NCBI GenBank assembly: GCA_029448655.1
Contig: JACCLO010000012.1
Span: 434,001-498,000, forward strand
Length of the DNA: 64,000 bases
Origin: Wolfiporia cocos
Lineage: Eukaryota > Basidiomycota > Agaricomycetes > Polyporales > Phaeolaceae
Direction: 5' to 3'
Shown one piece after another: positions 11,294 through 22,399 of the stretch (positions are counted from its first letter, which is position 1; every line of letters begins with the position of its first letter). Below the pieces are notes generated by a model. The model had not been told where the DNA came from. It was given only the letters and a program-made list of their open reading frames with translations, and ran no database searches. A program made the translations under genes and the position numbers.

Positions 11294-12324
11294 TGACACA
11301 GACTTGCTGTGGGACTCACCACCTATGTGTTGAGGGTATAGGCGACGAAGTAGCAAGCTAGCACAGTAGGATATGAGAGGTTATTCTACAGCGCAAGCCG
11401 AGAATAATAGAACTAGAGTTATAGGGTGTCAACCCCCTACTTATATACATGTTTATGGGAAGGTCACGTGCTACTAACTAGTCGTTACCTTTCCGGGTTA
11501 TGTGGCTTTGCCAACAGGTGAAGTGCTATCTTATCTGATGTTTATGGACTCTATCTACAATGGCCGTAGCGGGCCCTAGTGGCCACACCAATCGTAGGAG
11601 AGGGATTATACCTTTATCATGTGTTAAACGCGGGCGCAGCCCAGGTATAGGGGAAGCCGTACGCTGATACCTTGCAGTATAATGGTTATTGGACAGTCTT
11701 CGGGTGATGACCAAGGCGAGACGCCGAGGTCGTTATGCTATTGGACCAGCAGGTACCGTAGCATGTGTTATGCCTGGACCGGATGGTTACCGGGGCATGT
11801 GTTGGACCAGGCCGTGAGGCTATGTCTGGAGTTTGGGCTTCACCGCGATGGCAGAAGACCGGTGGTTGGCAACGCCATGATGGCAGAAGCCGGGGATTGG
11901 CAAGGGCTGATCCACGAGGACGGGCTGAGAGGCCGGTCCAATAGCGATATAGCCTTGCGGCTATGTTTAGCTATGGTGCCATAGTCATGCGAGCATGGTG
12001 TGCTTGTGATGTCATTGTGGTCTAGGACCTTATGACGTGGATGGTCTAGCTCTTACGGGCGAGACCGGTGATGTAGCTATGACGTTGCTAAGTCTAGGCG
12101 GTTGTTGCGGATATCGGACCATTGGGTTACCGATGATGATGCGATGACGTGTAGCCATGTGACTAGCATTGTTATTGCTAACGTAAGGGATCAGCCCAGT
12201 TAAGGACTTGTCATGGTGGCAATGGGAGTTAACCCGTAGATAACTTGTAGTTAGATGTATAAATCCCGGATAAATTGCTATAATCATAGGAAAAATGCTG
12301 TAAGCCCCAGATAAATCTGTGACA
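11294..12324 (-). mobile_element. Solo LTR (about 1 kb family)
   Basis: TGACACAGACTTGCTGTGGG...AAATCTGTGACA with duplication GGCTG at 11289-11293 and 12325-12329. Related copies are at 49392-50319 (-) and 59397-60397 (+), sharing the end CCCCAGATAAATCTGTGACA. On the minus strand a TATATAAG box is followed 33-34 nt later by AGTTCTATTATT. Confidence 0.88.
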
Positions 12325-12393
12325 GGCTGTATGTGAAAATGCGCGATCCTACTTACTGTAGGCCTGGCTGGTGTACGACCTAAATCGACGTTG

Positions 12394-13097
12394 ACACAAA
12401 ATATAACCAACGTATGAGACTAATGCCCTGCCTAAGACCTAACGTCTTGAAGGGTGACTGGATGGGTGTTGATAGACGACCCAAGGAAGACAGTAACCAA
12501 GTAGTTATGTCGACCACCAGTCTAGCATGCAGAGGTATGGAGTATAGATTGAGGGACTCGCCCCAATGCCGATGATATCAAGACTGAGGTAGTAAGACCT
12601 CAGTCGCAAGCTTATATACATGTGTCGCGTGCACTACTACTGTAAGTACTGGCCCTAAAGTAAAGGTCCGTGCGCAGGCGTTGTCACGCCACTGACTAAG
12701 CTATATCACCTGACCACATGTACTACCTACTGAGTGCACTCGTACCGCTACACTACCAGGCACAGATCATGTGACTACAACGCATGAGATCCCTGGTTTG
12801 ACCCAGGGAGGGGGATAATACGAATATCACAGTGTCACAGATCTGAAAGGATCATAGGGGTTGGGAGACCCTAGTGGCACAACGAGGTCAGAGAACCCCA
12901 CATAGCAAGCTAAAGCTATAATACGACGTGCGAGCGTCTAAGCATGGGAATATGAACTACACATATAGTGTGTCCCGCCTATAACAGCAAGCTGTTATAG
13001 TGGCCCTTTTGGCTAAGGGGTGTTGGACGTGTGTCCCCATAGAGCGCCAGTCTGGGACTGCCGGTGGTATCTGTGACACACAGAATAATCTGTGACA
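12394..13097 (-). mobile_element. Probable old solo LTR with a nested small LTR
   Basis: Right end ATAATCTGTGACA at 13097 followed by GACAT; left end TGACACAAAA at 12394 preceded by GACGT, a 4/5 match to the duplication. The inside has the usual minus-strand order: palindrome ACTGAGGT...ACCTCAGT, TTATATACATG, CCCTAAAG and GTCCGTGCGC. Left boundary is uncertain. Confidence 0.5.
12833..13078. mobile_element. Nested short solo LTR (246 bp)
   Basis: TGTCACAGAT...TATCTGTGACA, duplication CACAG at 12828-12832 and 13079-13083. No TATA box or palindrome of the kind seen in the longer LTRs, so it is either a different family or internally deleted. Confidence 0.7.
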
Positions 13098-13401
13098 GAC
13101 ATGCTACTGCCACATATGTCTAGCGCTGAGACATTCCCCGGAGATATGAATGAAGACGGACTACACTAATGATGAGTACTCTTCTCGACCATCTACAGAT
13201 TTATATGATCATTCTAATCATAGATTTTTATTAATTTACTCTCTGCTTTTAAGGATCCTACTTGGGTGGCTGGGTCACGTGTCCTGTATGTGCCCCATGA
13301 AACTTTTAAACTTGGTGTTGGCTATCAGGAGCTCCTGTATGTGAACATAAACTTGCTCACGTTTAGAGAGTGGGCACTACAGTCAGGTATCTTTCTGATG
13401 A
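13098..13401. other. Between LTRs; short protein-like stretch, unrecognised
   Basis: A + strand frame at about 13230-13400 reads TWVAGSRVLYVPHETFKLG and onward without stops for roughly 55 codons, cut off by the LTR at 13402. It may be a remnant exon; no family recognised. Confidence 0.3.
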
Positions 13402-14203
13402 TGTCACGGATTTATCCGGGGTGTTCCCTCATATTTTCTATCTTCAGAATAAAAGTCGTGCAGCGGTCATACTATTGACCTACAGCACTCAGCACAACAG
13501 CATCTACCACGCCCAGGTCTCTGGAAGGCGGTAGCAGATTCTCAGATCACGTGACCTACTGAATTGAGGTCACATGATTCACTAACTTTCTAGATAAGAT
13601 AGTGGGATTAGATACCATCACAGGTGGCTATGTCCCAGGCTACTATCTTATCTACATAACTACTTGGTCATCAACGGCCTCGCTTACAATGATGTCATCC
13701 CTTAAAAATAGGATTAATGACCTCATCTCAACTCTAGACCATTACTGGTCTAGAATATGACCTCATGCGTTATTCTTAGCATGGCCCGCTTATCCTATAG
13801 GGATTAGACAGCGGCCCGCTGACTATTGACATATGACACATAAAGTCATTTTATAAAGCAGGCGCCTACATTACTGTGGCGTCGTCACAACACAGAGGTG
13901 CTGCCATTACTGGCATTATGGCGCCATAATATGCGCACAGACCCCCTACTTTAGGGCTAACCTATTGACTAGTAGATTAGGGTCTTGCATGTATATAAGC
14001 AGTAGGTCTAAGCGCCCTGAAGGCCTTAGACTTAGCAATCTAAGAAGTACAGACAAATGCTTTGAGGGCGTTTCCCCGTCCTTTCCTCCTGAAGACACGC
14101 CACTTGCTGTTTCGACATGCGCCCCACTGGCCTATGGCCCTTTAGTTAGGGCTCCCCTTTGGACTCTGCGCCGGCAGCCTGAGACGTCACAAGGATTGTG
14201 ACA
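13402..14203 (+). mobile_element. Solo LTR
   Basis: TGTCACGGATTTATCCGGGG...GGATTGTGACA with duplication GATGA at 13397-13401 and 14204-14208. TATA CATGTATATAAG near 13990 and palindrome GGTCTAAG...CTTAGACT. Confidence 0.88.
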
Positions 14204-14375
14204 GATGAACATCTAAATCAACCCGTTTGAGCAAATGGATCAGCTTTCGGATTTTGGTGCCAAGCTTGTAGCTTACAAAGCCTGGCATGGTCGGTGTTAC
14301 GGTCTCTTGTTGGCGGCTCTTTCAATGCATTGTTAATGAGAATGGTAGCTATGAGAGCAGCGAAAGCCTCAGCTG

Positions 14376-14873
14376 TGTCACGAAAACGGTCCTATAGGCC
14401 CTAAGGGGGCATCGTGGAACGTTTAGGGGCGTTGCAGCATGGTACACACTCCAAGCTCATGTGACCATTTAGATAAGATCCGGCGCATATCCTAAAACAT
14501 AGATAAGATCCCCGCTCAGTCACGTGATGTATCATGTAAGCATTTAGAGTTAGTACTTAGCGCTTTGGTAGGCGCGTGCGCACAGGCCACATAGCTTTAG
14601 GGTAGCCTTGATAGTCAATGCTCGCTTGCATGTATATAAGCCAGAGAGTCTGAGGCGTTCTCCTCAGACTTCTCATTGTATCTCATGGGTTAATCCCAGT
14701 CTTACACCACTCTACTACCTCATGGGCGACATCTCCTCTACTTAGCTCCTGTCTTACTGCGTGAACCCGACATGAGGCCTTGTCAACCTCTGGGACGACA
14801 ATGTTAGGCGTTGGGAGTTAGGATATGGGCGTTAGCGTTGAGGCAGAGCGGTCACAAAGTGAGATTTGTGACA
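14376..14873 (+). mobile_element. Solo LTR
   Basis: TGTCACGAAAACGG...GATTTGTGACA with duplication AGCTG at 14371-14375 and 14874-14878. CATGTATATAAG at about 14630 and AGTCTGAGG...CCTCAGACT palindrome follow the common LTR plan. Confidence 0.88.
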
Positions 14874-14878
14874 AGCTG

Positions 14879-15488
14879 ATTAATTGGAACCAGACGACCT
14901 GATGTCTATTGGAAGGTTAGGTGACATCCAGTGGTGACAGCAGTGACTGTCTCCTGCATCCACCGAATATTGATGTCTTCCCTTTCAGTTTGTACCCTTC
15001 GAAGCTAGCCAGTCATGCATCAGATATGGCTCTTATGGAGGTCTCCATTCTGTGAAGGCCCCACATAGGCTCATGCACATGGCCAGCGTAAGACGGTCAC
15101 ACCACATGATCTGGACGGAGCCCTGTGCCAAAATGCTGTATGACGCTGTCGTTCAAGATGTTCATCGTTCATCAATATTGATTATCTGTGACAAATTGCT
15201 CTCTGTCTGCTGCTATTAATCGAGATCAATTTATCACTCTTGCTGATCACATCGTGGCCAGCTCGTTGTTTGCCTAAGCATCGCATAACTCATCGAACCA
15301 TGAGAGCATCGGCGGTACAGTAAACTGACATTATGCCGATGACTCAGAACAGCTTGGCGTCAAGGAGAAGGGATGCAAGTGATAGCTTGTATTGTACCAT
15401 CGTGAGGAGGCCTTAGCCAAGTCCAGAACCTCTTGAGTCCACGTATGTGAGTTTGATGCATGTTAGGGTTATGACCTTTCTACCAGTT
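14879..15488. other. No gene seen
   Basis: Non-coding, AT-moderate sequence downstream (3') of paralogue 2. Possible distal part of that gene's 3' untranslated region; no repeat ends recognised. Confidence 0.4.
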
Positions 15489-16543
15489 TTATATTGAAAA
15501 CTCTTCTGTATCGATTGTCGTTGGCGGCTCTACTGATGCAGGTGGGACCTCGGTAGAGAGGGGCGACAGGGCAGCCTCGTCAGCACCTTGTGATGTCAAT
15601 ACGATGGGCCATGATACTTTCTCAGAAATGGAACTGAATGGCCACATGCCACTGGTGGTTATATAGTCCCTGGGATCTGCGCATGACATTTTAAGGCAAA
15701 GGATCAGTATTTGCAGCCACAGATCCTAACATATGAGACTATGGACTCCAACACTAACTTACAGGCAACAGGTGTGGTCAATGTTGCAGCTTTGTTAAAA
15801 CTTCTCCACTCATGTACACCACCATTATCAGAGCTATCATAACCACAGCACCAACAACAACTCCTGCCTGATTAACAAATAGTCAGCGTGCTGTCCTACA
15901 GTAAGTAGACTCCTTGTCATACCGCCACAGGAGCAGTCAATACACATTTCACAGTATGGGTAGTTGGAGCAGATGTTTTGGAAGGCGGTGTCATTGTGAT
16001 ATTGCTTGTACTATTAGAAGTACTGGTCAGACAATGTTGCAAATGCAAGACAGATTATATTTATGTCACATACAATCACTTACCTCGACACCGCCTGATA
16101 GGCAACGACGGAAGCAATGTTGAAATTGGCACCCAGATTCATGACATTCATGTTGTATGTCTGAGATTGATTCATTCCCATTGCAATGAAATTAAGTTGG
16201 TTTAGTTCTGTCCATTGTGACCTCAGACTATACTGGATCGAAGCTGGTGGTATGTATGACGGGGTTTCCTGACCGGGAATAGTTACATTGACAACAAAAA
16301 GGCCCTGCTGGTAATCATCACTACCATAGAGAGCAAAGCCAATGCTCTCATTCAAGTTGAAATATATTGAGGAGCCGCTTTTGCTTGTCGTGATGCACAG
16401 ATATGGATGCAATTCATTGTCATACAATATTCTTGCCAACCAGTCCACAGCACGATCATGGTAAACAGCAGATTAGCTATTACCGAGCCTGAGTAGTACG
16501 TTGTGTTGATTGTCCTATCTTGAAGGGCAGTTCCTGAGGGTAT

Positions 16544-17149
16544 TGTCACAAGAAATCCCGGAATAAAGGGGTTTCCTGTCGATTTATTAACCTTTATTCC
16601 CCAGATATTCGCTACGTTATACCTAGCCGCCCGGGACTGCACGTGCATGGGAAATAGATAAGCTTCTCCTATCTTATCTCTTACTTAGGTCATGTGGTAC
16701 GTCACTGGAGTTACCCGCGTTACATAGTCATGTGCAGCGTAGTCACAGTGTGCACAGACCACGCCATTAGGGCAGGTCTTGTAGCTACAGAAGTCTGCGT
16801 TTACATGTATATATACTAGGTAGCGTTCTGAGGTACTCCTCAGAACTTATCTTCTCGTCGTTGGGGGCGCGTCCTCTGGCAACCTTTCAATACCGTCTGC
16901 CTTTCTGTCTTTGCGTGCAGGGTCTTAGACGACAAAGCCTGCTACGTCCTACTTGGGCGTGGGGGCCTCTATTCATTGCATCCACCTCGTCTTTATTCCT
17001 TTACCTGCTAGTCTGGGCAATACGGCAGGACGTCTCAATAGACGTGCCTTCTTGTTCTCCGCCTATGGGGGATGGAGGGCTTTAGGGGTTAGGATAGGCG
17101 GATATAGAGGTTCCCCGCTGAGGCGGGTGGCACGGTGGTTACCGTGACA
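16544..17149 (+). repeat. 5' LTR of the non-autonomous element
   Basis: TATATATA at 16808-16815, then the palindrome TTCTGAGGTACTCCTCAGAA, then AGAACTTATCTT at 16842-16853, the predicted transcript start. It ends GTTACCGTGACA. Confidence 0.9.
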
Positions 17150-17150
17150 T

Positions 17151-17162
17151 AAGATAAGTTCT
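17151..17162 (+). promoter_or_regulatory. Primer-binding site, self-complementary to the transcript start
   Basis: AAGATAAGTTCT, one base inside the 5' LTR, is the exact reverse complement of AGAACTTATCTT at 16842-16853. The pairing would let the 5' end of the transcript prime minus-strand DNA, as in Tf1. Priming is inferred from sequence only. Confidence 0.75.
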
Positions 17163-17845
17163 ATTCTACCCGACTGCCCGTTGACGTCGTATACGGGCCC
17201 TCGGGGTCTTCAACGCATAGGTTCGACGACGTGGCGGGGCAGCCTCTGGCACAAGCGTCAGAGGTCGGCAGACATACATGCCAGCCCCCACATAAGCGTT
17301 GTCAGGGCGACGAGCGCCCAGGACCGACCGCGGATTGAAGAAGCCAGTTGGACTCTGCAGGTCACAGCGGAGTCCCTCGGCAGCGAGAAGAATCGGCGAC
17401 ACAAGACCTTTGTGGGTATGTGAAGCACCCCGGTGCAACCCCACGTCGGCAGGTCAGTGAAGTGAAGCCGGACGACAGGTGTCCCGTACCTATGGACACC
17501 CTTAGACGACAGACGCGACCTCCACCACCAAGGAGGCCCAGAGACCAAAACGCCACCAGGGCAACCACCCACCACCCAACCAACGTCCTACCAACCGCGC
17601 GCAAATAACCAAGCACGCCGTGTGGGAGCGCCAGTACCAAGAGCGCCGAAAACGGCTCCTACCGCCGGCGAAAATGCAAAAGCGGCGAGCGCAAGGACGG
17701 GACCGGCTTAGGGAGGTAGGCTGGGGATTAGGTGCCGAAACTGGAGGTGGGCACTCAGGTCGACCAGCGGTGAGTGCGAGCGTCGAAGAATTGTCGACAG
17801 GGGGTAGCTAGGGGGAACATCCTTCGTCGGGCCGACGAAAATTCT

Positions 17846-17858
17846 AAGGGGGGGGTAA
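17846..17858 (+). promoter_or_regulatory. Polypurine tract
   Basis: AAGGGGGGGGTAA directly before the 3' LTR. A 7-bp-stem hairpin, TTCGTCGGGCCGACGAA (17823-17839), lies just upstream. Confidence 0.85.
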
Positions 17859-18464
17859 TGTCACAAGAAATCCCGGAATAAAGGGGTTTCCTGTCGATTT
17901 ATTAACCTTTATTCCCCAGATATTCGCTACGTTATACCTAGCCGCCCGGGACTGCACGTGCATGGGAAATAGATAAGCTTCTCCTATCTTATCTCTTACT
18001 TAGGTCATGTGGTACGTCACTGGAGTTACCCGCGTTACATAGTCATGTGCAGCGTAGTCACAGTGTGCACAGACCACGCCATTAGGGCAGGTCTTGTAGC
18101 TACAGAAGTCTGCGTTTACATGTATATATACTAGGTAGCGTTCTGAGGTACTCCTCAGAACTTATCTTCTCGTCGTTGGGGGCGCGTCCTCTGGCAACCT
18201 TTCAATACCGTCTGCCTTTCTGTCTTTGCGTGCAGGGTCTTAGACGACAAAGCCTGCTACGTCCTACTTGGGCGTGGGGGCCTCTATTCATTGCATCCAC
18301 CTCGTCTTTATTCCTTTACCTGCTAGTCTGGGCAATACGGCAGGACGTCTCAATAGACGTGCCTTCTTGTTCTCCGCCTATGGGGGATGGAGGGCTTTAG
18401 GGGTTAGGATAGGCGGATATAGAGGTTCCCCGCTGAGGCGGGTGGCACGGTGGTTACCGTGACA
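17859..18464 (+). repeat. 3' LTR of the non-autonomous element
   Basis: No difference found by eye from the 5' copy at 16544-17149. Confidence 0.9.
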
Positions 18465-19012
18465 GGTATTGAGGAATATTACGACATGATACAGCAACTA
18501 GGGTACCACTCACCCTGACTCACCCATTCCCATGGTAATAGTGGCACCGGTGATGGAAGATGTTGTGAAATTTCCGATTAATCGTGATCTTTGCTTGATG
18601 ATACCCGTAGGACAGTCCATCTTGTTCAAAAGGACTCCATCGATTGTGCCCTCTCCTTCAGAGGGTATACTGTCGTCAATTTGAATGGTATAATTGCCAG
18701 TGCTCATTGTTCCATAGAACCATATTCCTGTACCCGTCCACTCAAGAAGTGCATAAGCGCCAATTAGTGTTGTATTATGTGAGCTTCTCTGTGTACTGGA
18801 TTAATTACGGCATGGTTTGCCAACAGAGCCACTGAGATACTAGCCCCTGTGCCGAAATGATCAGATGACCATCTCAAAACCTGGCTTTCTGAATAAGATA
18901 GAGATAGATACATTCCATTGATTTCTCAATGGACCATCTCTGTGGGGGAAGAACTGTATGTAAGCCAACTGGTCTGTCAGGGAGAAACTGTAGAGAGCTG
19001 GGGTGGTTGACA

Positions 19013-19584
19013 TGTCACAGAATGTTTGGACATCCCTTACAGGCTAGAAGAAGCCCCCCTAGGTGCGGGGCTAAGTCTTTATCACAACTGTTTCCCATAA
19101 GTCGCTCCATGTTATCTTATCATGCCACCTGACCTATTAGATTAGCGCTGTAGGGTAGCGTGCGCCTCAGGTACTCACACCACGGTCACATGTAGTGTAC
19201 ATAGCGCCCCTAGTCACATGATTCCTTAGTTACTGTGCACAGGCCAGTAGTTTAGGGCTGGGCTAGTAGTATAGTCGCTCATGTATATAACGTACGACAA
19301 GATGGGGCTTACTCCCCATCTTCAGGATTCTCGACTATGGGCTGAGGCCCCTTTCTCATCTTGTCAGTGCACCGTGCTGCCCCGCTCTAAGTCTTTGACG
19401 TGCTAGTCTGGTATGTCTATTTAGGGGTAGCCGTGTGTTTCCACACGGTTTATGCCCAACGTTCACTGCTGCTGGACGGCTCGTCGCCTCGTCACCCCCT
19501 TGTGCCATGGGCAGGGATGTCGACGTTAGGCTTTGGGGTATACCCTGGCTATAGGCCAGTCGCACAGACTGTGAGTCTGTGTCA
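19013..19584 (+). mobile_element. Solo LTR in the start codon of paralogue 2
   Basis: TGTCACAGAATG...GAGTCTGTGTCA with duplication TGACA at 19008-19012 and 19585-19589. The ATG of paralogue 2 (minus strand) overlaps the junction; the codon happens to be regenerated by the first T of the LTR, but its natural 5' leader and promoter are displaced by 577 bp. Confidence 0.88.
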
Positions 19585-19589
19585 TGACA

Positions 19590-21376
19590 TGCTGTCCATC
19601 AATGGACCAAGTTAGTTCCACATGCAAATTATACTCTCAACTTCTGGATTCACTCTATGTAAACTGAGAATTACGGCCTATGTTGTGAAGACACTAGGTG
19701 ATTAGCAGTGGTCAGAAGTGGATAAAATGAAAGAAAAAACCAAACAGGATCATGTGAGCCATGGTTATCAGTCTCATTATGCTGGAACTACATCAGCAAT
19801 CTGTCAATCAGTGATAACTTAGATGACTTGAAAGGTTTGTACAGCTGTCTTTCTGGGCTGACAGATCTGTTAGAAAGCTGTATATGCCACAAGTGGGAGC
19901 ATGTTATATGAGGCAGTGCCAAATCAGAGGTCAGGCTGAACCATTACCTTAGTCCTGAACTCACCAATGGATTGTACTCACCTGATTTAACAAATATGAG
20001 CAGTACACTACTACTAGCTGTTACGGCCTGCACAGGTACACTCGAATATCCTTTTTTCTGATGCCTCACTGGGAGGAGGGACTTAGTGTTCAACCGCTTT
20101 ATCATGCGCTTTATTCTAGGGATCCCCGCTCAACTGGTGATCCTTGTTTCATGTACAACAACCCTATGCCCCTAGTTCCACAACGTATCAGGTTCTAGTT
20201 GATATCATGTGTCTAACCACAGGATCCTCATGTTTCAGCCCTTGTTGCGCTCAACTGCAACACTTCATATTTGTCTTACTAGCACGCTAGCCTTATGGAC
20301 TTAATGGTAGCAGTACCATGGATGCTATGACCCCAGAGATAACAAGTAGTATATAAACCAATGTAAATAACCATTGAGTTCCTCAGCTTGACCTTGTTGA
20401 ATTACAAGGGTCTTATACCCGTTCTCAAAGGCTTGAGCAATTAAAGCCTGCAGCTTGTATATTGACACTCTGACTCTGAGGAGTCTGCTGAGTAGTGCGC
20501 TACTCACATATGCTGAGTAACCCAACTTTGGTTAACTCAGCTGAATGGATATTCGATCTGTAACACTAGTCGGATAACCCATGCTCTCACATGCAATGTA
20601 GAGCAACATATGTTATCATGATTTAGCTGGATTGCAATGAACTTCAAGGCCTCAAAGCCTCAAGCTTGGGTTGGCAAGTTCCATGAACGGTGACTGCCAT
20701 ATTAGGGAGTTGCCTAAATGACACAAGCAATGTTCTCAAGCAAGAGCCTGGGGAATAGTACTCGCACAAAGGTGTATTCCTGGTCAGGGTTACTAAAGGT
20801 GTAAAAGGCCAAGATGAGTCTGGGGTGCTACCCAGCTCACAGGCCTGTATAACTGCTCTACAGGTGTTTGTACATGTTAGGGCATTATGAGCTGTGATGC
20901 AGTAGCTATGGTATCATAAAGGTGAAACATATGATTGTGTCATGATTGAGTCATGATGGGTAATCTAATTGTGTGGCTACACCAAAGGTCTGGTTAGGGT
21001 TTGGCATGTGACTAGGGCTACTATATAAGGAACGGGCGCTAATATAGATAAGGAAACTTGTCAGCGTTGCCTAGTCTGAGGCTAATTGCATGAAATCGGC
21101 CTGTGACACTAAACAAGATGCTTTTCTATAGAAGACTAGCTGGACAACCCATGCTCTCACATGGAATGTAGAGTTACCATGACATAGCTGGGGTGCGACA
21201 AACTTCAGGGCCACAAGCTTTGGTCGGCAGGTTCCATGGGCAGTGGCTACCATATTAAGGAGTTGTCTAATCAAGATGCTTTTCTATAGAAGATAGTGCT
21301 AGAGCGTGAGAAGACTGATTGATTACATAAAATCACTAAAACAAAATTGGCACATGGTATCTTGGGAGGTCAGTAC
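19590..21376. repeat. Dispersed and tandem repeat region, no gene
   Basis: 20365-20564 is a copy of a dispersed repeat also found at 52190-52537, 63115-63400 and, inverted, 60772-61068; all share CTTGTTG...AAGTCTTATACTCGTTCTCAA and end CTGTAAC. Segments 20575-20715 and 21130-21270 are direct duplicates of each other (both have AACCCATGCTCTCACATG and a nearby GTTCCATG). 20961-21030 reappears inverted at about 58838-58900. No coding sequence recognised. Confidence 0.55.
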
Positions 21377-22391
21377 TAGTGTTGTGAGGTCCGGTCTCAA
21401 GGACCACTAAAGACCAAAGACAGGACCAGGACCGGACTGACTAGGACCGATTCAACGGTCCGGTCCAGTCCTGGTCCTGACATGGTCCTAGTCCTGGTCC
21501 TTCTGAGTGGTCAGTTTTTGCAGGACTGGTAAGGACCGGTCTGGACCAGTCCTGGACTGGTCCTGAATTTATTGTAGAATAGCTAGCACTTATAATGTGG
21601 TTACTCCAAGGTAGGGAACCATGACTGACCAATTTACAATAAAACCAAAGTATTTAAGACCCCCTAGAGTGGGTCTGCATCATGTATGTACCACTGGCTA
21701 TTAGGGTAAACACATCAGACAGAAGCTGACATGAATAGTAACAACCAAAAACCTTCTGATTTATGATACAATGAAGCACTGCTATTGTCTTGGGCAATGC
21801 TTGGCACATGCAGGTTGTCCTCATATTGTCACTAGTTTTGCTGACTGACATGCAGTTGTGTATTCTCCCATCCAGTAGTGTTAACACTCACATATTATGG
21901 TACACATGCATGGTGCATTCAATATCACCCAGTTATTGGCAGAGCGCTGCTTAGCGGTAGTTATATGCTACTCATTGTGGCACATACAAAAATGCAACAC
22001 ATGATCTCATCAGATACAACTTGAGGTGTGCAGTTACTGCAGTGTCATTTCTGTGTGTTGACTTCAGTATACAATTTTACTTTCAGAAATCAAGAATCAG
22101 TGCACCATAGCCAATTTTTGGGCTGTACTTAGTATGTTCTGGTATATATCGAGTAGTAAGTACACTTTTGTTGCAGTTTCTGACATATAAAACTATAGTT
22201 AAGTCAATAACCACTTGATCGGTCCTGGACCGGTTCAGACCGGTCCTAGGACCGCTATAGGACCACAGTCCTACTTGGGACCGGTCTTCAGTCCGGTCCC
22301 TCGTTGCCCATGGTGGTCCGGTCCTGGTCCCGGTCCTCGGTCCTGCCCAAAACATGCAAAAGACCGGACCGGACCGGACCTCACAACACTA
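21377..22391 (+). mobile_element. 1-kb hAT-type non-autonomous element, copy A
   Basis: Inverted ends TAGTGTTGTGAGGTCCGG / CCGGACCTCACAACACTA; subterminal DNA is packed with GGTCCGGTCC/GGACCAGTCC motifs. It is nearly identical to copy B at 31026-32016, in opposite orientation. Flanks do not match each other: GTCAGTAC (21369-21376) and CCCGATTG (22392-22399). Each matches the reverse complement of a flank of copy B, see the inversion entry. No transposase ORF. Confidence 0.88.
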
Positions 22392-22399
22392 CCCGATTG

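Larger units (their letters stand above)
16544..18464 (+). mobile_element. Complete non-autonomous LTR retrotransposon (1,921 bp)
   Basis: Two 606-bp LTRs (16544-17149 and 17859-18464) that look identical by eye surround 709 bp of internal DNA; duplication GGTAT at 16539-16543 and 18465-18469. The interior encodes no gag or pol; small open frames at 17181-17423 and 17620-17811 look like chance. It ends in a CTAAGGGGGGGGTAA polypurine tract matching the one in the Gypsy element at 39129-48788. That and a shared TGTCACAAGAA LTR start suggest mobilisation by that element or a relative. LTR identity implies a recent insertion. Confidence 0.92.
15489..19013 (-). pseudogene. Membrane protein paralogue 2, interrupted and frameshifted
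   Basis: Minus strand, same exon plan as the intact copy at 29034-30760. Exon 1 begins at the ATG at 19013 (STTPALYSFSLTDQ) and frameshifts near 18895. Exon 2 (about 18788-18517) keeps YTIQIDDSIPSEGEGTIDGV with local frame breaks. Exon 3 resumes at about 16534 with RTINTTYYSGSVIANLL, shifts frame near 16455 and continues through FNLNESIGFALYGSDDYQQ to AVSR at 16080. The cytoplasmic tail PPASVEPPTTIDTEEFSI is at 15489-15545. Two retroelement insertions hit it: an LTR element (16544-18464) in intron 2, five bases from the 3' splice site, and a solo LTR (19013-19584) at the start codon. It is not expected to make the full protein. Confidence 0.82.

Noticed and set aside
16861..17147. ORFs in the LTRs at 16861-17147 and 18176-18462 as duplicated genes
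   Set aside because: They are identical because they lie in the two LTRs; no coding evidence.
17181..17811. ORFs inside the non-autonomous LTR element as gag remnants
   Set aside because: Composition is Arg/Pro-rich in all frames and no gag, protease or zinc-knuckle motif is visible.
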